Part shown: positions 8,669 to 17,345 of the stretch, piece after piece | Layout of the letters: the number at the start of each line of letters is the position of its first letter | How positions within the stretch are numbered: position 1 is the first letter of the stretch | Assembly (NCBI GenBank): GCA_023356605.1 | Contig: JAKQYE010000011.1 | Span: forward strand, 1-48,980 | DNA: 48,980 nt | Direction of reading: 5' to 3' | From: Trichodesmium sp. MAG_R02 | Lineage (GTDB): Bacteria > Cyanobacteriota > Cyanobacteriia > Cyanobacteriales > Microcoleaceae | Program-made: the position numbers and the translations under genes | The notes under the pieces: generated by a model | The model's input: only the letters and a program-made list of their open reading frames with translations | Database searches by the model: none | Told to the model about the DNA's origin: nothing

Positions 8669-10636
8669 CTAAATTTGCTCATTCTCTTTATTGGATGAAT
8701 CATTGGATGGAGTTTCATTATTCTTTGTATCCTCTTCATCTTGTTCTAAATCTTCATCTTGTTCTAAATCTTCATCTTGTTCTAAATCTTCATCTTGTTC
8801 TAGATCTTCATTAGGAGAGGTTTCGATATTTCCTGTAGCAAATGAATTATCATGCATTTCTCCTTGAGTATTAGTATTGACTGAAGAATCGTTTAAGCTG
8901 TCATTTGCAGATTTCGCGCTGGCACTTGCGTAATTATTGATTATATTCTGACCTCCTTCTTTTAAGAGATTAGTAATCACAGCAGCCGCTGATGTTTTTC
9001 CTTCAATTATTTTAGAAAAATCGGCTTCACTAATTTGTATTTCGCCATCTTTTTTCGGACTCCAGTCAATACAAGAAATAGTGCAATCTGGATTTAACTT
9101 AATACCACCTCTTTGAGTTTGAAAAAAATTTGCACAATCAAGGATACATTTATTCAGATTTAATAGGGTTAAATCTGCGTATCTAAAATCAACTCCTGTT
9201 AAATTACTATCTTCAAATTCACTACCTCTTAAATTAGCATCGTAGAAGTTAGCTCTCACTAGCTGAGATTTTTCATAAAATTTGGCTTCTATCATTGTTA
9301 CTCGAAGTAACTTTACCTCATTCAAACAGCACTTTTTAAATGTACTACCAGAAATATCAGCATATGAAAGATCCGCTGATTTCATAATTGTGCTAGTAAA
9401 ATCAGTGTTAGAAAATTCACACTTACGAAGTTTAGATTTAAATAAACGTGTGCCTTCAAAGTGACTTTCTTCAATTGTTGTATTTTCACTAATTTCAACC
9501 CGATCCATTAAAGCACCATCAAATTTACATTTACTGATTTTAAATTTACACTGACTAGGAGAATCCGGTTTGACTCCAATATAGCAATCAATTGATTCAT
9601 TATTCTTATCATTTTGCTTATTATTTTTATCTACCTGTGTTCTAAAAGCCTTAAATTTAGAATGAGAAAATATAGTCTCTGAGAACATACAATCGTAAAA
9701 TTTACAAGCTACAAGTGTTGCTAATAAAAAATTAGCATTAGATAAATTGCAATCTTCAAATTTGCTACAAAGTTCGGCTTTTTTGAAACTAGAATCAGTC
9801 AAATTACAATTTTTAAAAATCAGTATTTCATCATTTTCTATTCTCTGTTTATCATAACTGGTAATACAATTATCAAAAGTAGCCTCTTTGAAATTATCAC
9901 ATTGAGAAAACTCAACTTGAGTTAACTTTGAATTATTAAAAGTAGCCTCTTTGAAATTACTACATTGAGAAAACTCAACTTGAGTTAACTTTGAATTATT
10001 AAACTTTGCACGATTAAGATTAGAGTTGAAAAATTTCACCTGATTAAGGTAACTATTAGAAAAATTTACACCTTGAAGTTGAGAGTCAGAAAACTCTACA
10101 TTAACTAACTGGCAGTTAGCACATGAAAATCCATCAAATACTGCTTCCAAATTTGAAAACTTACTATCTACTACTCTAATTCCAAATTCACTACAGTTTT
10201 CCAGAAATATTGTTGGTTCAATAGTATCTAAATCCTCTTGATTAACTTCAGCTTTAAATATTATCCTAACTAAATTATTGCTATTGCTGATTTCTATTTT
10301 ATCTCCCCCTCTCAGTTTACCTGTAGTCGAACTAAGAGAAGTCGGAGTTTTTTGGTCACTATTAGAACTCAGAGAAGTCCTAGTTTTTGGATCAGTATAT
10401 TGACAGAATTTAAAACCATCAACTCTTGACCAAGAAATTCTGATAAAAAACCAGCATTTTGAAGTTAAAGGTAATTGCTTTTTTTCTTTGAAGGATTCCA
10501 CTAATATTTGAGGTTTATTTAGACTACCGTAAACTATTACACTACAAAGATTTCCTTCATATAAATAAGGGACTTCAAAAGGTTCTGGGGCAGGAATTTT
10601 CTGCCCTTTAATTGCAAGAAAAAAACTAATCTTCAT
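8669..10636 (-). CDS. Pentapeptide-repeat protein with acidic tail (intact copy)
   Basis: A 655-aa protein. Residues 1-150 form a unique N-terminal domain (MKISFFLAIKGQKIPAPEPF, then SWSRVDGFKFCQY and a Ser/Thr-rich linker). From about 155 to 510 run many A(N/D/K)LXX/F-type pentapeptides (for example LRGSEFEDSNLTGVDFRYAD), expected to fold as a right-handed quadrilateral beta helix. The tail has a TSAAAVITNLLKEGGQNIINN helix, the HDNSFATGNIE motif and four copies of EDLEQD. The ATG at 10636 overlaps by 11 bases the stop of the 3' fragment of an upstream gene (10626-10628). The same arrangement exists at 13309-13319, which suggests translational coupling. No catalytic motif seen. Function unknown; protein binding at a membrane-associated complex is an inference from its neighbours. 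Confidence 0.85.
   Translation of the reverse strand: MKISFFLAIKGQKIPAPEPFEVPYLYEGNLCSVIVYGSLNKPQILVESFKEKKQLPLTSKCWFFIRISWSRVDGFKFCQYTDPKTRTSLSSNSDQKTPTSLSSTTGKLRGGDKIEISNSNNLVRIIFKAEVNQEDLDTIEPTIFLENCSEFGIRVVDSKFSNLEAVFDGFSCANCQLVNVEFSDSQLQGVNFSNSYLNQVKFFNSNLNRAKFNNSKLTQVEFSQCSNFKEATFNNSKLTQVEFSQCDNFKEATFDNCITSYDKQRIENDEILIFKNCNLTDSSFKKAELCSKFEDCNLSNANFLLATLVACKFYDCMFSETIFSHSKFKAFRTQVDKNNKQNDKNNESIDCYIGVKPDSPSQCKFKISKCKFDGALMDRVEISENTTIEESHFEGTRLFKSKLRKCEFSNTDFTSTIMKSADLSYADISGSTFKKCCLNEVKLLRVTMIEAKFYEKSQLVRANFYDANLRGSEFEDSNLTGVDFRYADLTLLNLNKCILDCANFFQTQRGGIKLNPDCTISCIDWSPKKDGEIQISEADFSKIIEGKTSAAAVITNLLKEGGQNIINNYASASAKSANDSLNDSSVNTNTQGEMHDNSFATGNIETSPNEDLEQDEDLEQDEDLEQDEDLEQDEEDTKNNETPSNDSSNKENEQI
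8733..8804 (-). repeat. Four 18-bp direct repeats within the pentapeptide gene
   Basis: tcttcatcttgttctaaa is repeated four times in frame and encodes EDLEQD units in the acidic tail. The fourth copy has one silent change. Copy number may vary by slippage without breaking the frame. Confidence 0.9.
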
Positions 10637-10853
10637 AACTCTCAATAACTTTACTATCAATAACATCTTTTATCTGTGCTGATATTCTTGAAGGATTATT
10701 CATAATTTCCTCTGTCGTGAATACTAAACTTTGTATTCCTTCCATGCTTTGCTCGTGACTTAATTTAGATTTAAAATTAATTTCATCTTCAGTTTTCCAT
10801 TTTTGATCACATCCTTTTAATTCTTCATCTCGGCAATAAACAACAACATTTTA
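10626..10853 (-). pseudogene. 3' fragment of a second coiled-coil membrane protein gene
   Basis: The minus strand encodes about 75 C-terminal residues (from VVVYCRDEELK to IDSKVIESYED) nearly identical to the end of the gene at 13309-14673. The match stops abruptly at 10853, where it joins the end of the mosaic pentapeptide pseudogene. It is what remains of a duplicated coiled-coil gene after deletion of its 5' part. Confidence 0.9.
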
Positions 10854-10872
10854 GTACTTGTGTGCTATTGTC

Positions 10873-13319
10873 CTATTCATTTTTTGATTTAATATTACCT
10901 AGTTTAATACCACCTCTTTTACTTTTCAAAAAATTGGCGCAATTAAGAGTACATTTATCTAAAGTTAATAGGGTTAAATCTGCGTATCTGAAATCAACTC
11001 CTGTTAAATTACTATTTAAGAATTTACTACCTCTTAAATTAGCATCGCGGAAGCTAGCTTTCACTAGCTGAGACCTTTGATCAAATTCGGCTTCTATCAT
11101 TTTTACTCGTAATAATTTTACCTCATTCAAACAGCAATCTTTAAATGTACTACCTGAAATATCAGCATCTGAAAGATCCGCTGACTTCATAATTTTGCTA
11201 GTAAAATGAGTTTTAGAAAATTCACAATTACGAAGTTTAGATTTGCATAAACCTGTTGCTTCAAAGTGACCTTCTTCAATTTTCGTATTTTTACTAATTT
11301 CAACCCTATTCATTAAAGCACCATCAAATTTACATTTACTAATTTTAAATTCATACTGATTAGGAGAATCCGGTTTGACTCCAATATAGCAATCAAACTT
11401 AATATTATTATTATTAATATCCTCTACTACATATTTAAAATGAGAATTAGAAAATATTGTCTCTGACAATTTACAATTGTAAAATTTACAAGCTACAAGT
11501 GTAGATAAGGAGAAATCAGTTTTAGATAAATTGCAGTCTTCAAGTTTGCTGCAAAGTAAGGCTTTTTTGAAGCTAGCATCATTCCAATTACAATTATTAA
11601 AAATCAGTATTTCATTCTTTTCCAAATTATAAAAGGATTCCACTTTGCTGCAAAGTAAGGCTTTTTTGAAGCTAGCATCATTCAAATTACAATTATTAAA
11701 AATCAGTATTTCATTCTTTTCCAAATTATAAATGGTTCTACAATTATCAAAAGTAGCCTCTTTGAAATTATTACATTGAGAAAACTCAACTTGAGTTAAC
11801 TTTGAATTATTAAACTTTGCACGATTAAGATTAGATTTGAAAAAATTCACCTGATTAAGGTAACTATTAGAAAAATTTACACCTTGAAGTTGAGAGTCAG
11901 AAAACTCTACATTAACTAACTGGCAGTTAGCACATTAAAATCCATCAAATACTGCTTCCAAATTTGAAAACTTACTATCTACTACTCTAATTCCAAATTC
12001 ACTACACTTTTCCAGAAATATGATTGGTTCAATAGTATCTAAATCCTCTTGATTAACTTCAGCTTTAAATATTATCCTAACTAAATTATTGCTATTGCTG
12101 ATTTCTATTTTATCTCCCCCTCTCAGTTTACCTGTAGTCGAACTAAGAGAAGTCGGAGTTTTTTGGTCACTATTAGAACTCAGAGAAGTCCTAGTTTTTG
12201 GATCAGTATATTGACAGAATTTAAAACCATCAACTCTTGACCAAGAAATTCTGATAAAAAACCAGCATTTTGAAGTTAAAGGTAATTGCTTTTTTTCTTT
12301 GAAGGATTCCACTTTGCTGCAAAGTAAGGCTTTTTTGAAGCTAGCATCATTCAAATTACAATTATTAAAAATCAGTATTTCATTCTTTTCCAAATTATAA
12401 ATGGTTCTACAATTATCAAAAGTAGCCTCTTTGAAATTATCACATTGAGAAAACTCAACTTGAGTTAACTTTGAATTATTAAACTTTGCACGATTAAGAT
12501 TAGAGTTGAAAAATTTCACCTGATTAAGGTAACTATTAGAAAAATTTACACCTTGAAGTTGAGAGTCAGAAAACTCTACATTAACTAACTGGCAGTTAGC
12601 ACATTAAAATCCATCAAATACTGCTTCCAAATTTGAAAACTTACTATCTACTACTCTAATTCCAAATTCACTACAGTTTTCCAGAAATATTGTTGGTTCA
12701 ATAGTATCTAAATCCTCTTGATTAACTTCAGCTTTAAATATTATCCTAACTAAATTATTGCTATTGCTGATTTCTATTTTATCTCCCCCTCTCAGTTTAC
12801 CTGTAGTCGAACTAAGAGAAGTCGGAGTTTTTTGGTCACTATTAGAACTCAGAGAAGTCCTAGTTTTTGGATCAGTATATTGACAGAATTTAAAACCATC
12901 AACTCTTGACCAAGAAATTCTGATAAAAAACCAGCATTTTGAAGTTAAAGGTAATTGCTTTTTTTCTTTGAAGGATTCCACTAATATTTGAGGTTTATTT
13001 AGACTGTAGTCGAACTAAGAGAAGTCGGAGTTTTTTGGTCACTATTATAACTCAGAGAAGTCCTAGTTTTTGGGTCAGTATATTGACAGAATTTAAAACC
13101 ATCAACTCTTGACCAGGAAATTCTGATCAAAAACCAGCATTTTGAAGTTAAAGGTAATTACTTTTTTTCTTTGAAGGATTCCACTAATATTTGAGGTTTA
13201 TTTAGAGTACCGTAAACTATTACACTACAAAGATTTCCTTCATATAAATAAGGGACTTCAAAAGGTTCTGGGGCAGGAATTTTCTGCCCTTTAATTGCAA
13301 GAAAAAAACTAATCTTCAT
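10873..13319 (-). pseudogene. Mosaic pentapeptide-repeat pseudogene
   Basis: A relative of the intact gene at 8669-10636, starting MKISFFLAIKGQ at 13319 and overlapping the stop of the upstream coiled-coil gene by 11 bases. It is broken at several points: a CAA to TAA stop after ESFKEKK (~13156), a rearranged junction near 13010 that jumps back to SLNKPQILVESF with a frame change, and TCA to TAA stops after FDGF in two tandem copies (~12603 and ~11937). The tandem copies form a 669-bp in-frame duplication, and a further ~75-bp duplication (YNLEKNEILIFNNCN units) lies at 11560-11720. The last part (10873-11850) is an open 325-codon pentapeptide stretch ending in a new short tail, GGIKLGNIKSKNE. 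Internal ATGs could give shorter products, but no ribosome sites support them. Confidence 0.85.
11636..12973 (-). repeat. 669-bp in-frame tandem duplication
   Basis: Two adjacent copies (12305-12973 and 11636-12304) are nearly identical. Each runs from ESFKEKKQLPL through the N-terminal domain and first pentapeptides to ALLCSKV. The unit is 223 codons, so the frame is kept apart from the shared nonsense codon after FDGF, which must predate the duplication. Confidence 0.85.
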
Positions 13320-14673
13320 AACTCTCAATAACTTTACTATCAATAACATCTTTTATCTGTGCTGATATTTTTGAAGGATTATTCATAATTTCCTCTGCGG
13401 TGAATACTAAACCTTGTATTCCTTCCATGCTTTGCTGGTTACTTAATCTAGATTTAAAATTAATTTCATCTTCAGTATTCCATTTTTGTTCCCCTCCTTT
13501 GAATTCTTCATCTCGGCAATACACAACAACACTATAGTCATCAAAATCTAAGACTAAACATTTTGGTAAACCTTCCTTTGGCGCATATTCCGTCACAATA
13601 GGTTTGGGCAAATGCTCCTTTTGTATTGCTTCAAACAGGATATACCCAACAGGAGATAATTCTGATGGTAGTCGTAAATTTTCCTCGGATTTATCATAAT
13701 CTGCCCAGTAAAATGTAGGCTTTTCAATCACTTCATTGCTACTATCTGAAGAGATATCTATTTTAGGAGGTGGAGGAAAATTAAGTTCTTTAACTGACTC
13801 ATCCAAACCAGATAACTTATCAAAAATACTTTTATTTTGAGAGGTAAAATCTACAATCATTTTTTTGACTGGATTAAAATTTTTCTTGAACTCAAGGATA
13901 GAATCTGAATACTCTTTATAATGAATCAACTTATCCTCAAGGCCCTGTATTTTTTTTGTATATTTTGTTTCTTGAGATGTAAATTGCTCCTTGTATTTAG
14001 CTTTTTCCTCCTTAAGTTCTTCTTTAGCTTCTTTAGCTTCTTGCCTTGCCGCTTCCTTTTCTTCACTTAACTTTATTTGTTCTACATCTTTATACAAAGG
14101 TTTAGGGTCAACACCATATATTGTTACTATTTTTTGGTCCATTCTTGCTTTTTTCCATTTGCGGAAAAGTGTAATTATGGCTCGACTTACAAATAAGGCT
14201 GAAGTAGACAATACTGCCGCTATGACAAGGGATGTTACAGGTCTCAAAATTTCATTAGAATCCGAACTGCTAACTTTTAACATAGCTGTGAATGTTAGAT
14301 AGATATCTGCGAAGAATAAAAACCATATTAAATGTATGCCTAAAAACTTTAATCTTTTAGGTAAGATTTCAGACTGGTCTATGACAGAAGCAACTGGTAA
14401 AAATGCTGTTACTAGTAAGCTTATTAACATTTTGATCGGAATATTAAAAACTTGATCAGAATCATCTAAGTCAAATAAAATTGCTAAAGCATAGTCTAGT
14501 ATGGCAAACTGAGAAATACTAGATATCAATAAAAATATCGTTAATAAAAAAATAGCAACAAAAGCTGTGGTTTCTTGATTCCTATATCTCTCTTCAAGTT
14601 GTTCACGGTATTCTTTCTTATGTTCTATTGGTTGATAAACTTTTTCCTGATTTCCTGAATTAAATTCATTCAT
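13309..14673 (-). CDS. Four-TM membrane protein with cytoplasmic coiled coil
   Basis: A 454-aa protein, not recognised. After a charged N-terminus come four hydrophobic segments at about 36-55, 77-98, 110-133 and 144-165, then a basic stretch (FRKWKKARMDQK). A long Glu/Lys-rich coiled coil spans about 195-270 (KEAARQEAKEAKEELKEEKA), and a folded C-terminal part at 320-454 includes FYWADYDKSEENLRLPSELSP and a CLVLDFDDYSVVVYCRDEE core. The ATG at 14673 was chosen; the longer reading begins with TTG at 14694. It follows the anchored protein gene by about 55 bases, and its stop overlaps the start of the mosaic pentapeptide gene, giving a three-gene unit. It may tether a pentapeptide scaffold to the membrane (inference). 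Confidence 0.8.
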   Translation of the reverse strand: MNEFNSGNQEKVYQPIEHKKEYREQLEERYRNQETTAFVAIFLLTIFLLISSISQFAILDYALAILFDLDDSDQVFNIPIKMLISLLVTAFLPVASVIDQSEILPKRLKFLGIHLIWFLFFADIYLTFTAMLKVSSSDSNEILRPVTSLVIAAVLSTSALFVSRAIITLFRKWKKARMDQKIVTIYGVDPKPLYKDVEQIKLSEEKEAARQEAKEAKEELKEEKAKYKEQFTSQETKYTKKIQGLEDKLIHYKEYSDSILEFKKNFNPVKKMIVDFTSQNKSIFDKLSGLDESVKELNFPPPPKIDISSDSSNEVIEKPTFYWADYDKSEENLRLPSELSPVGYILFEAIQKEHLPKPIVTEYAPKEGLPKCLVLDFDDYSVVVYCRDEEFKGGEQKWNTEDEINFKSRLSNQQSMEGIQGLVFTAEEIMNNPSKISAQIKDVIDSKVIESYED

Positions 14674-14727
14674 AATTGTGCTTGAAATGAACAATCAACT
14701 TTATGTAATTAACAGAAGTTATTGTGA

Positions 14728-15576
14728 TCAATTCCAATCTTTCGGTATGGCGCAATTGAAAGGAAGTTGACTACGATCATACTTTATAGGTGGTTTTCTC
14801 TGATTTTCTACAAGTTCAGCAACATCTTTTTCTATATATAATCCTCCTTTTCTCACCAAACTTTCTAGTTCATTAGCCAGGTCTGCTCTAACTTTCTCTC
14901 CACTAGAAAAATCATCAGTTTGATTATCTTTTCCCTTATCATTTTTTCTTAAAGCTGATTTGATATTTTGATATTCTCTGATTCTAAAATTATTTTCATT
15001 TCCTACTCTATCCCAAGTATACTTCTCCAGAAAAATTTGAGTTTCTGCTTCTTTAATCTCTAGAGGAAGAGACAAAATAAAAATAATACTTGTAATATCT
15101 GGATCGCTAATTAGTAAATTTCTTTCCATGCTGGCGTGAAAAACTACTTGGTCTCCTTCACTAGACCATTTTCCAGCAAAACAACTATCTTTATCACTAA
15201 ACTTCAAGCCATCTTTTAGTTGATCTATGCGCCTTACATAAAAAGTTTCAGGTTGATGAGAAAATGTAACTATTGTCGAAACTTTTGGAGTATGTTTTTC
15301 ATTTTTAAGGCTACTTTTGCTGTTTTGTATTATGGCATTTATCGGTAATCTTAAAATTATTTTGTGTGGCAAACAATTTTGATTTCCCAATAAACTTCCA
15401 TATATAGAACTATTAGGTTGCACACTTACGGATAGAGGTGTTTCATTTTTCACCTCCTGAACCTCGCAAAAATTAGTTCCCTTTATTATTTTTAACAATG
15501 TTGGTACAAAAAACATAAAAATAATAGCTAATAGAATGATTGGACTTAATAAATATACCAAGCGATCGCTTTTCAT
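14728..15576 (-). CDS. Membrane-anchored exported protein of unknown function
   Basis: A 282-aa protein starting at ATG 15576 (MKSDRLVYLL); the HIP1 site lies in its fourth to sixth codons. One N-terminal hydrophobic helix (residues ~7-31, LLSPIILLAIIFMFFVPTLL) follows a short positive N-terminus, so the rest is probably on the outer side of the plasma or thylakoid membrane as an uncleaved-anchor protein. The soluble part has beta-strand-like stretches (ETPLSVSVQPNSSIYGSLLG, KIILRLPINAII, STIVTFSHQPETFYVRRI) and ends in a Lys/Glu-rich segment. Three Cys are visible (FCEV, NCLPH, NCAIP) plus one in DSCFAGKW. No family recognised. First gene of the minus-strand locus that runs to 8079. Confidence 0.75.
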   Translation of the reverse strand: MKSDRLVYLLSPIILLAIIFMFFVPTLLKIIKGTNFCEVQEVKNETPLSVSVQPNSSIYGSLLGNQNCLPHKIILRLPINAIIQNSKSSLKNEKHTPKVSTIVTFSHQPETFYVRRIDQLKDGLKFSDKDSCFAGKWSSEGDQVVFHASMERNLLISDPDITSIIFILSLPLEIKEAETQIFLEKYTWDRVGNENNFRIREYQNIKSALRKNDKGKDNQTDDFSSGEKVRADLANELESLVRKGGLYIEKDVAELVENQRKPPIKYDRSQLPFNCAIPKDWN

Positions 15577-15602
15577 ACACAAATACCTAACTAAACTTAT
15601 TC

Positions 15603-15691
15603 AGGACTTACACAAAGACACTTATGTAAGTGTAAATATCGGATCAGGATTATCAAAAATACACCACATATAGAAGCAATACGTAAATCCT
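15603..15691. repeat. MITE2 copy, diverged
   Basis: aggacttacacaaagac ... atacgtaaatcct, 89 bp, with both arms of the MITE2 family. It lies just upstream of the anchored-protein gene at 15576, so it may be in the promoter region of the whole minus-strand locus. Confidence 0.7.
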
Positions 15692-15993
15692 GTTATTAAT
15701 AAAGATACTAAGACTTCCCAAACTCAGAAAAACTAATCCCCAATTATAAATTTCCTAAATTTTTTTTGCAGTTGTTTCGCTCCTTAGGGTGACTATTCTG
15801 TAAGTTTTTGAATTTCCGGAAATTGTCCGGTAAAAAAATGTCAGATTAATTTCTCTTTTACTCTATAGAAAAGAAGTAGTTGATGGGAACAATACTTCCT
15901 TCCCCCATGAATATTACCTATCTAAATTTGGCTATAAACTATATTCTGCAATAATTGAATGATTATAATCTTACCCCGGGAAGGGAGTAGTTA
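15692..15993. other. Intergenic stretch, nothing recognised
   Basis: No gene is visible. A short palindrome (ttccggaaattgtccgg, ~15812-15828) could be a protein-binding site, but nothing supports a specific regulator. Confidence 0.35.
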
Positions 15994-16085
15994 TAGTCAT
16001 TTTAATAAAGAATTGAGACAAGTATTTCTTGCTATAAATCGCGTTTGGTGCAGAAAAAGTTTTCCATCTCTTTTTGAAATGACTA
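15994..16085. repeat. MITE1 copy
   Basis: Starts tagtcattttaataaag and ends tttttgaaatgacta, bounded by TA on both sides. It contains the family core gaattgagacaagtatt. Confidence 0.85.
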
Positions 16086-16344
16086 TAAAGGTAAAAATAA
16101 ACAGAAAAGGAGAAGAAGACAACAAGAAAAAATGTTCTAAGCACCCATTTCTTTCTTAGATCAACAAGAAAAATTCAAGCAACTTTTCAATGCCCTGAAT
16201 ATACACACAAAAACGGAACAAAACATTACCGTACGAAAAAAAACTGTAGAAAATCCTAACAGCTTTTATCAAGATAATTGGATTAACCAATACAGGCTCT
16301 ACCGCACAGCTCACTATTCCCTAGGCAGTAAATGCCTCTGGGAA

Positions 16345-16565
16345 TTTCTTGTCTTAAATTTGAAGAGTGCCATTGATATCGGCATTAATGACTATACCCG
16401 TTCCACTCCTGAATAAACCACGTTTGAGTCGTTTACCCCCATAAGTTTCATGTTTAATTGGTTGCTCAAACTCAAGTGCAGAAGTTTTACTGGTGTAACT
16501 TTCTTGGGTTTCAATGACTTTGAACCCAGCTAGTTGACATTTATAAGTTATCTTTTGAACAGGAC
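16345..16565 (-). pseudogene. C-terminal remnant of an IS200/IS605 TnpB-type protein
   Basis: The minus strand reads ITYKCQLAGFKVIETQESYT, then SKTSALEFEQPIKHETYGGK, RLKRGLFRSGTGIVINADIN and GTLQI, followed by a stop. QESYTS..S and RGLFRS..GIVINADINGT are hallmarks of the end of one TnpB subfamily, the last Asp being in the RuvC III position. The rest of the gene is missing. Confidence 0.7.
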
Positions 16566-16593
16566 TATATTTTTTATTTAACTCATTCTATCA

Positions 16594-17151
16594 TTACCTT
16601 TTCCTTTTCTTTTTTGGCTTTCTCTTTTTAGCTTTTGATTTTTTCTTGTCAAATCTTGCTCTTTGTTCAAGCACTTCTGGAGGCGGGCCATAATCTCCGT
16701 CTGAAAAATATATTCGCTCTACTATATGTTGTGGTTCAACTTCAATCCACAAACGGGCTCCCCCAGCTTGACTTGTATTGGGTTGATGAGGCCGATAAAC
16801 TATTTGGCAAGGTCCTTGAATTTTCAGAGCGTGACAATAATCTTTTTTGTTCCCCACCTTGACAGCAAGGGCAGGATGAGAAGTTTCATTATCTCTGTTA
16901 TAGTCAATAGTCTTTCGTAAAACGTGAATAAAAGTATTTCCTGTACGATTATTTTTGTTCCAGGTACCTTCAGGGCCACGACGACCAGGTATAATTTCTG
17001 GCATTTCCCGATCATTGAGTGGCATCATCCAAAGCCGGCCAACTTTTTTGGCACCGACAACTCGCTTCTGATTCAGTAATGCTCGTAATCTACCTGTTGA
17101 AATATTAAGTAGAAATGCTGCTTCTGTTGTACTCACGTATAAGACGGTCAT
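16594..17151 (-). CDS. HTH DNA-binding protein with Lys-rich tail
   Basis: A 185-aa protein. Residues 5-46 (VSTTEAAFLLNISTGRLRAL, NQKRVVGAKKVGRLWMMP) fit an excisionase/MerR-type winged helix-turn-helix. A middle domain (about 75-155, including TFIHVLRKTIDYNRDNET and GGARLWIEVEPQ) is not recognised. The last 20 residues are almost all Lys/Arg (KKKSKAKKRKPKKKRKR). It likely binds DNA; the basic tail could bind DNA or RNA non-specifically. It lies between a TnpB relic and a divergent TnpB pseudogene, so it may be cargo of, or a regulator from, a mobile element, but it has no serine-recombinase domain and is not an IS607 TnpA. It is intact in contrast to its neighbours. Confidence 0.75.
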   Translation of the reverse strand: MTVLYVSTTEAAFLLNISTGRLRALLNQKRVVGAKKVGRLWMMPLNDREMPEIIPGRRGPEGTWNKNNRTGNTFIHVLRKTIDYNRDNETSHPALAVKVGNKKDYCHALKIQGPCQIVYRPHQPNTSQAGGARLWIEVEPQHIVERIYFSDGDYGPPPEVLEQRARFDKKKSKAKKRKPKKKRKR

Positions 17152-17345
17152 AACTATAACGTTTGAGTTTTTAGATATTAGAGAAAAATAGAGAAGTTTA
17201 TCATTTAACTATAAAACCTGAGAATTTTGTTTATAATATAAGTTAATATTTCTTAATCTGTATTTGGCCATATCTATCAGATAAGGGTTTGTAACTGTTG
17301 GCTAAAATCTGAGATTATCTCTTTAAATCTGGAATTATCTGTTTT

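Noticed and set aside
9282-9464. Plus-strand frames inside the pentapeptide genes
   Set aside because: Antisense shadows of regular pentapeptide codons; the same applies to 10862-11071 and 13991-14302.
16141-16416. A plus-strand open stretch of ~91 codons
   Set aside because: It has no ATG, starts right after a MITE1 and overlaps the clear minus-strand TnpB remnant in its 3' half. The 5' half could be a fragment of another gene but is not recognisable.
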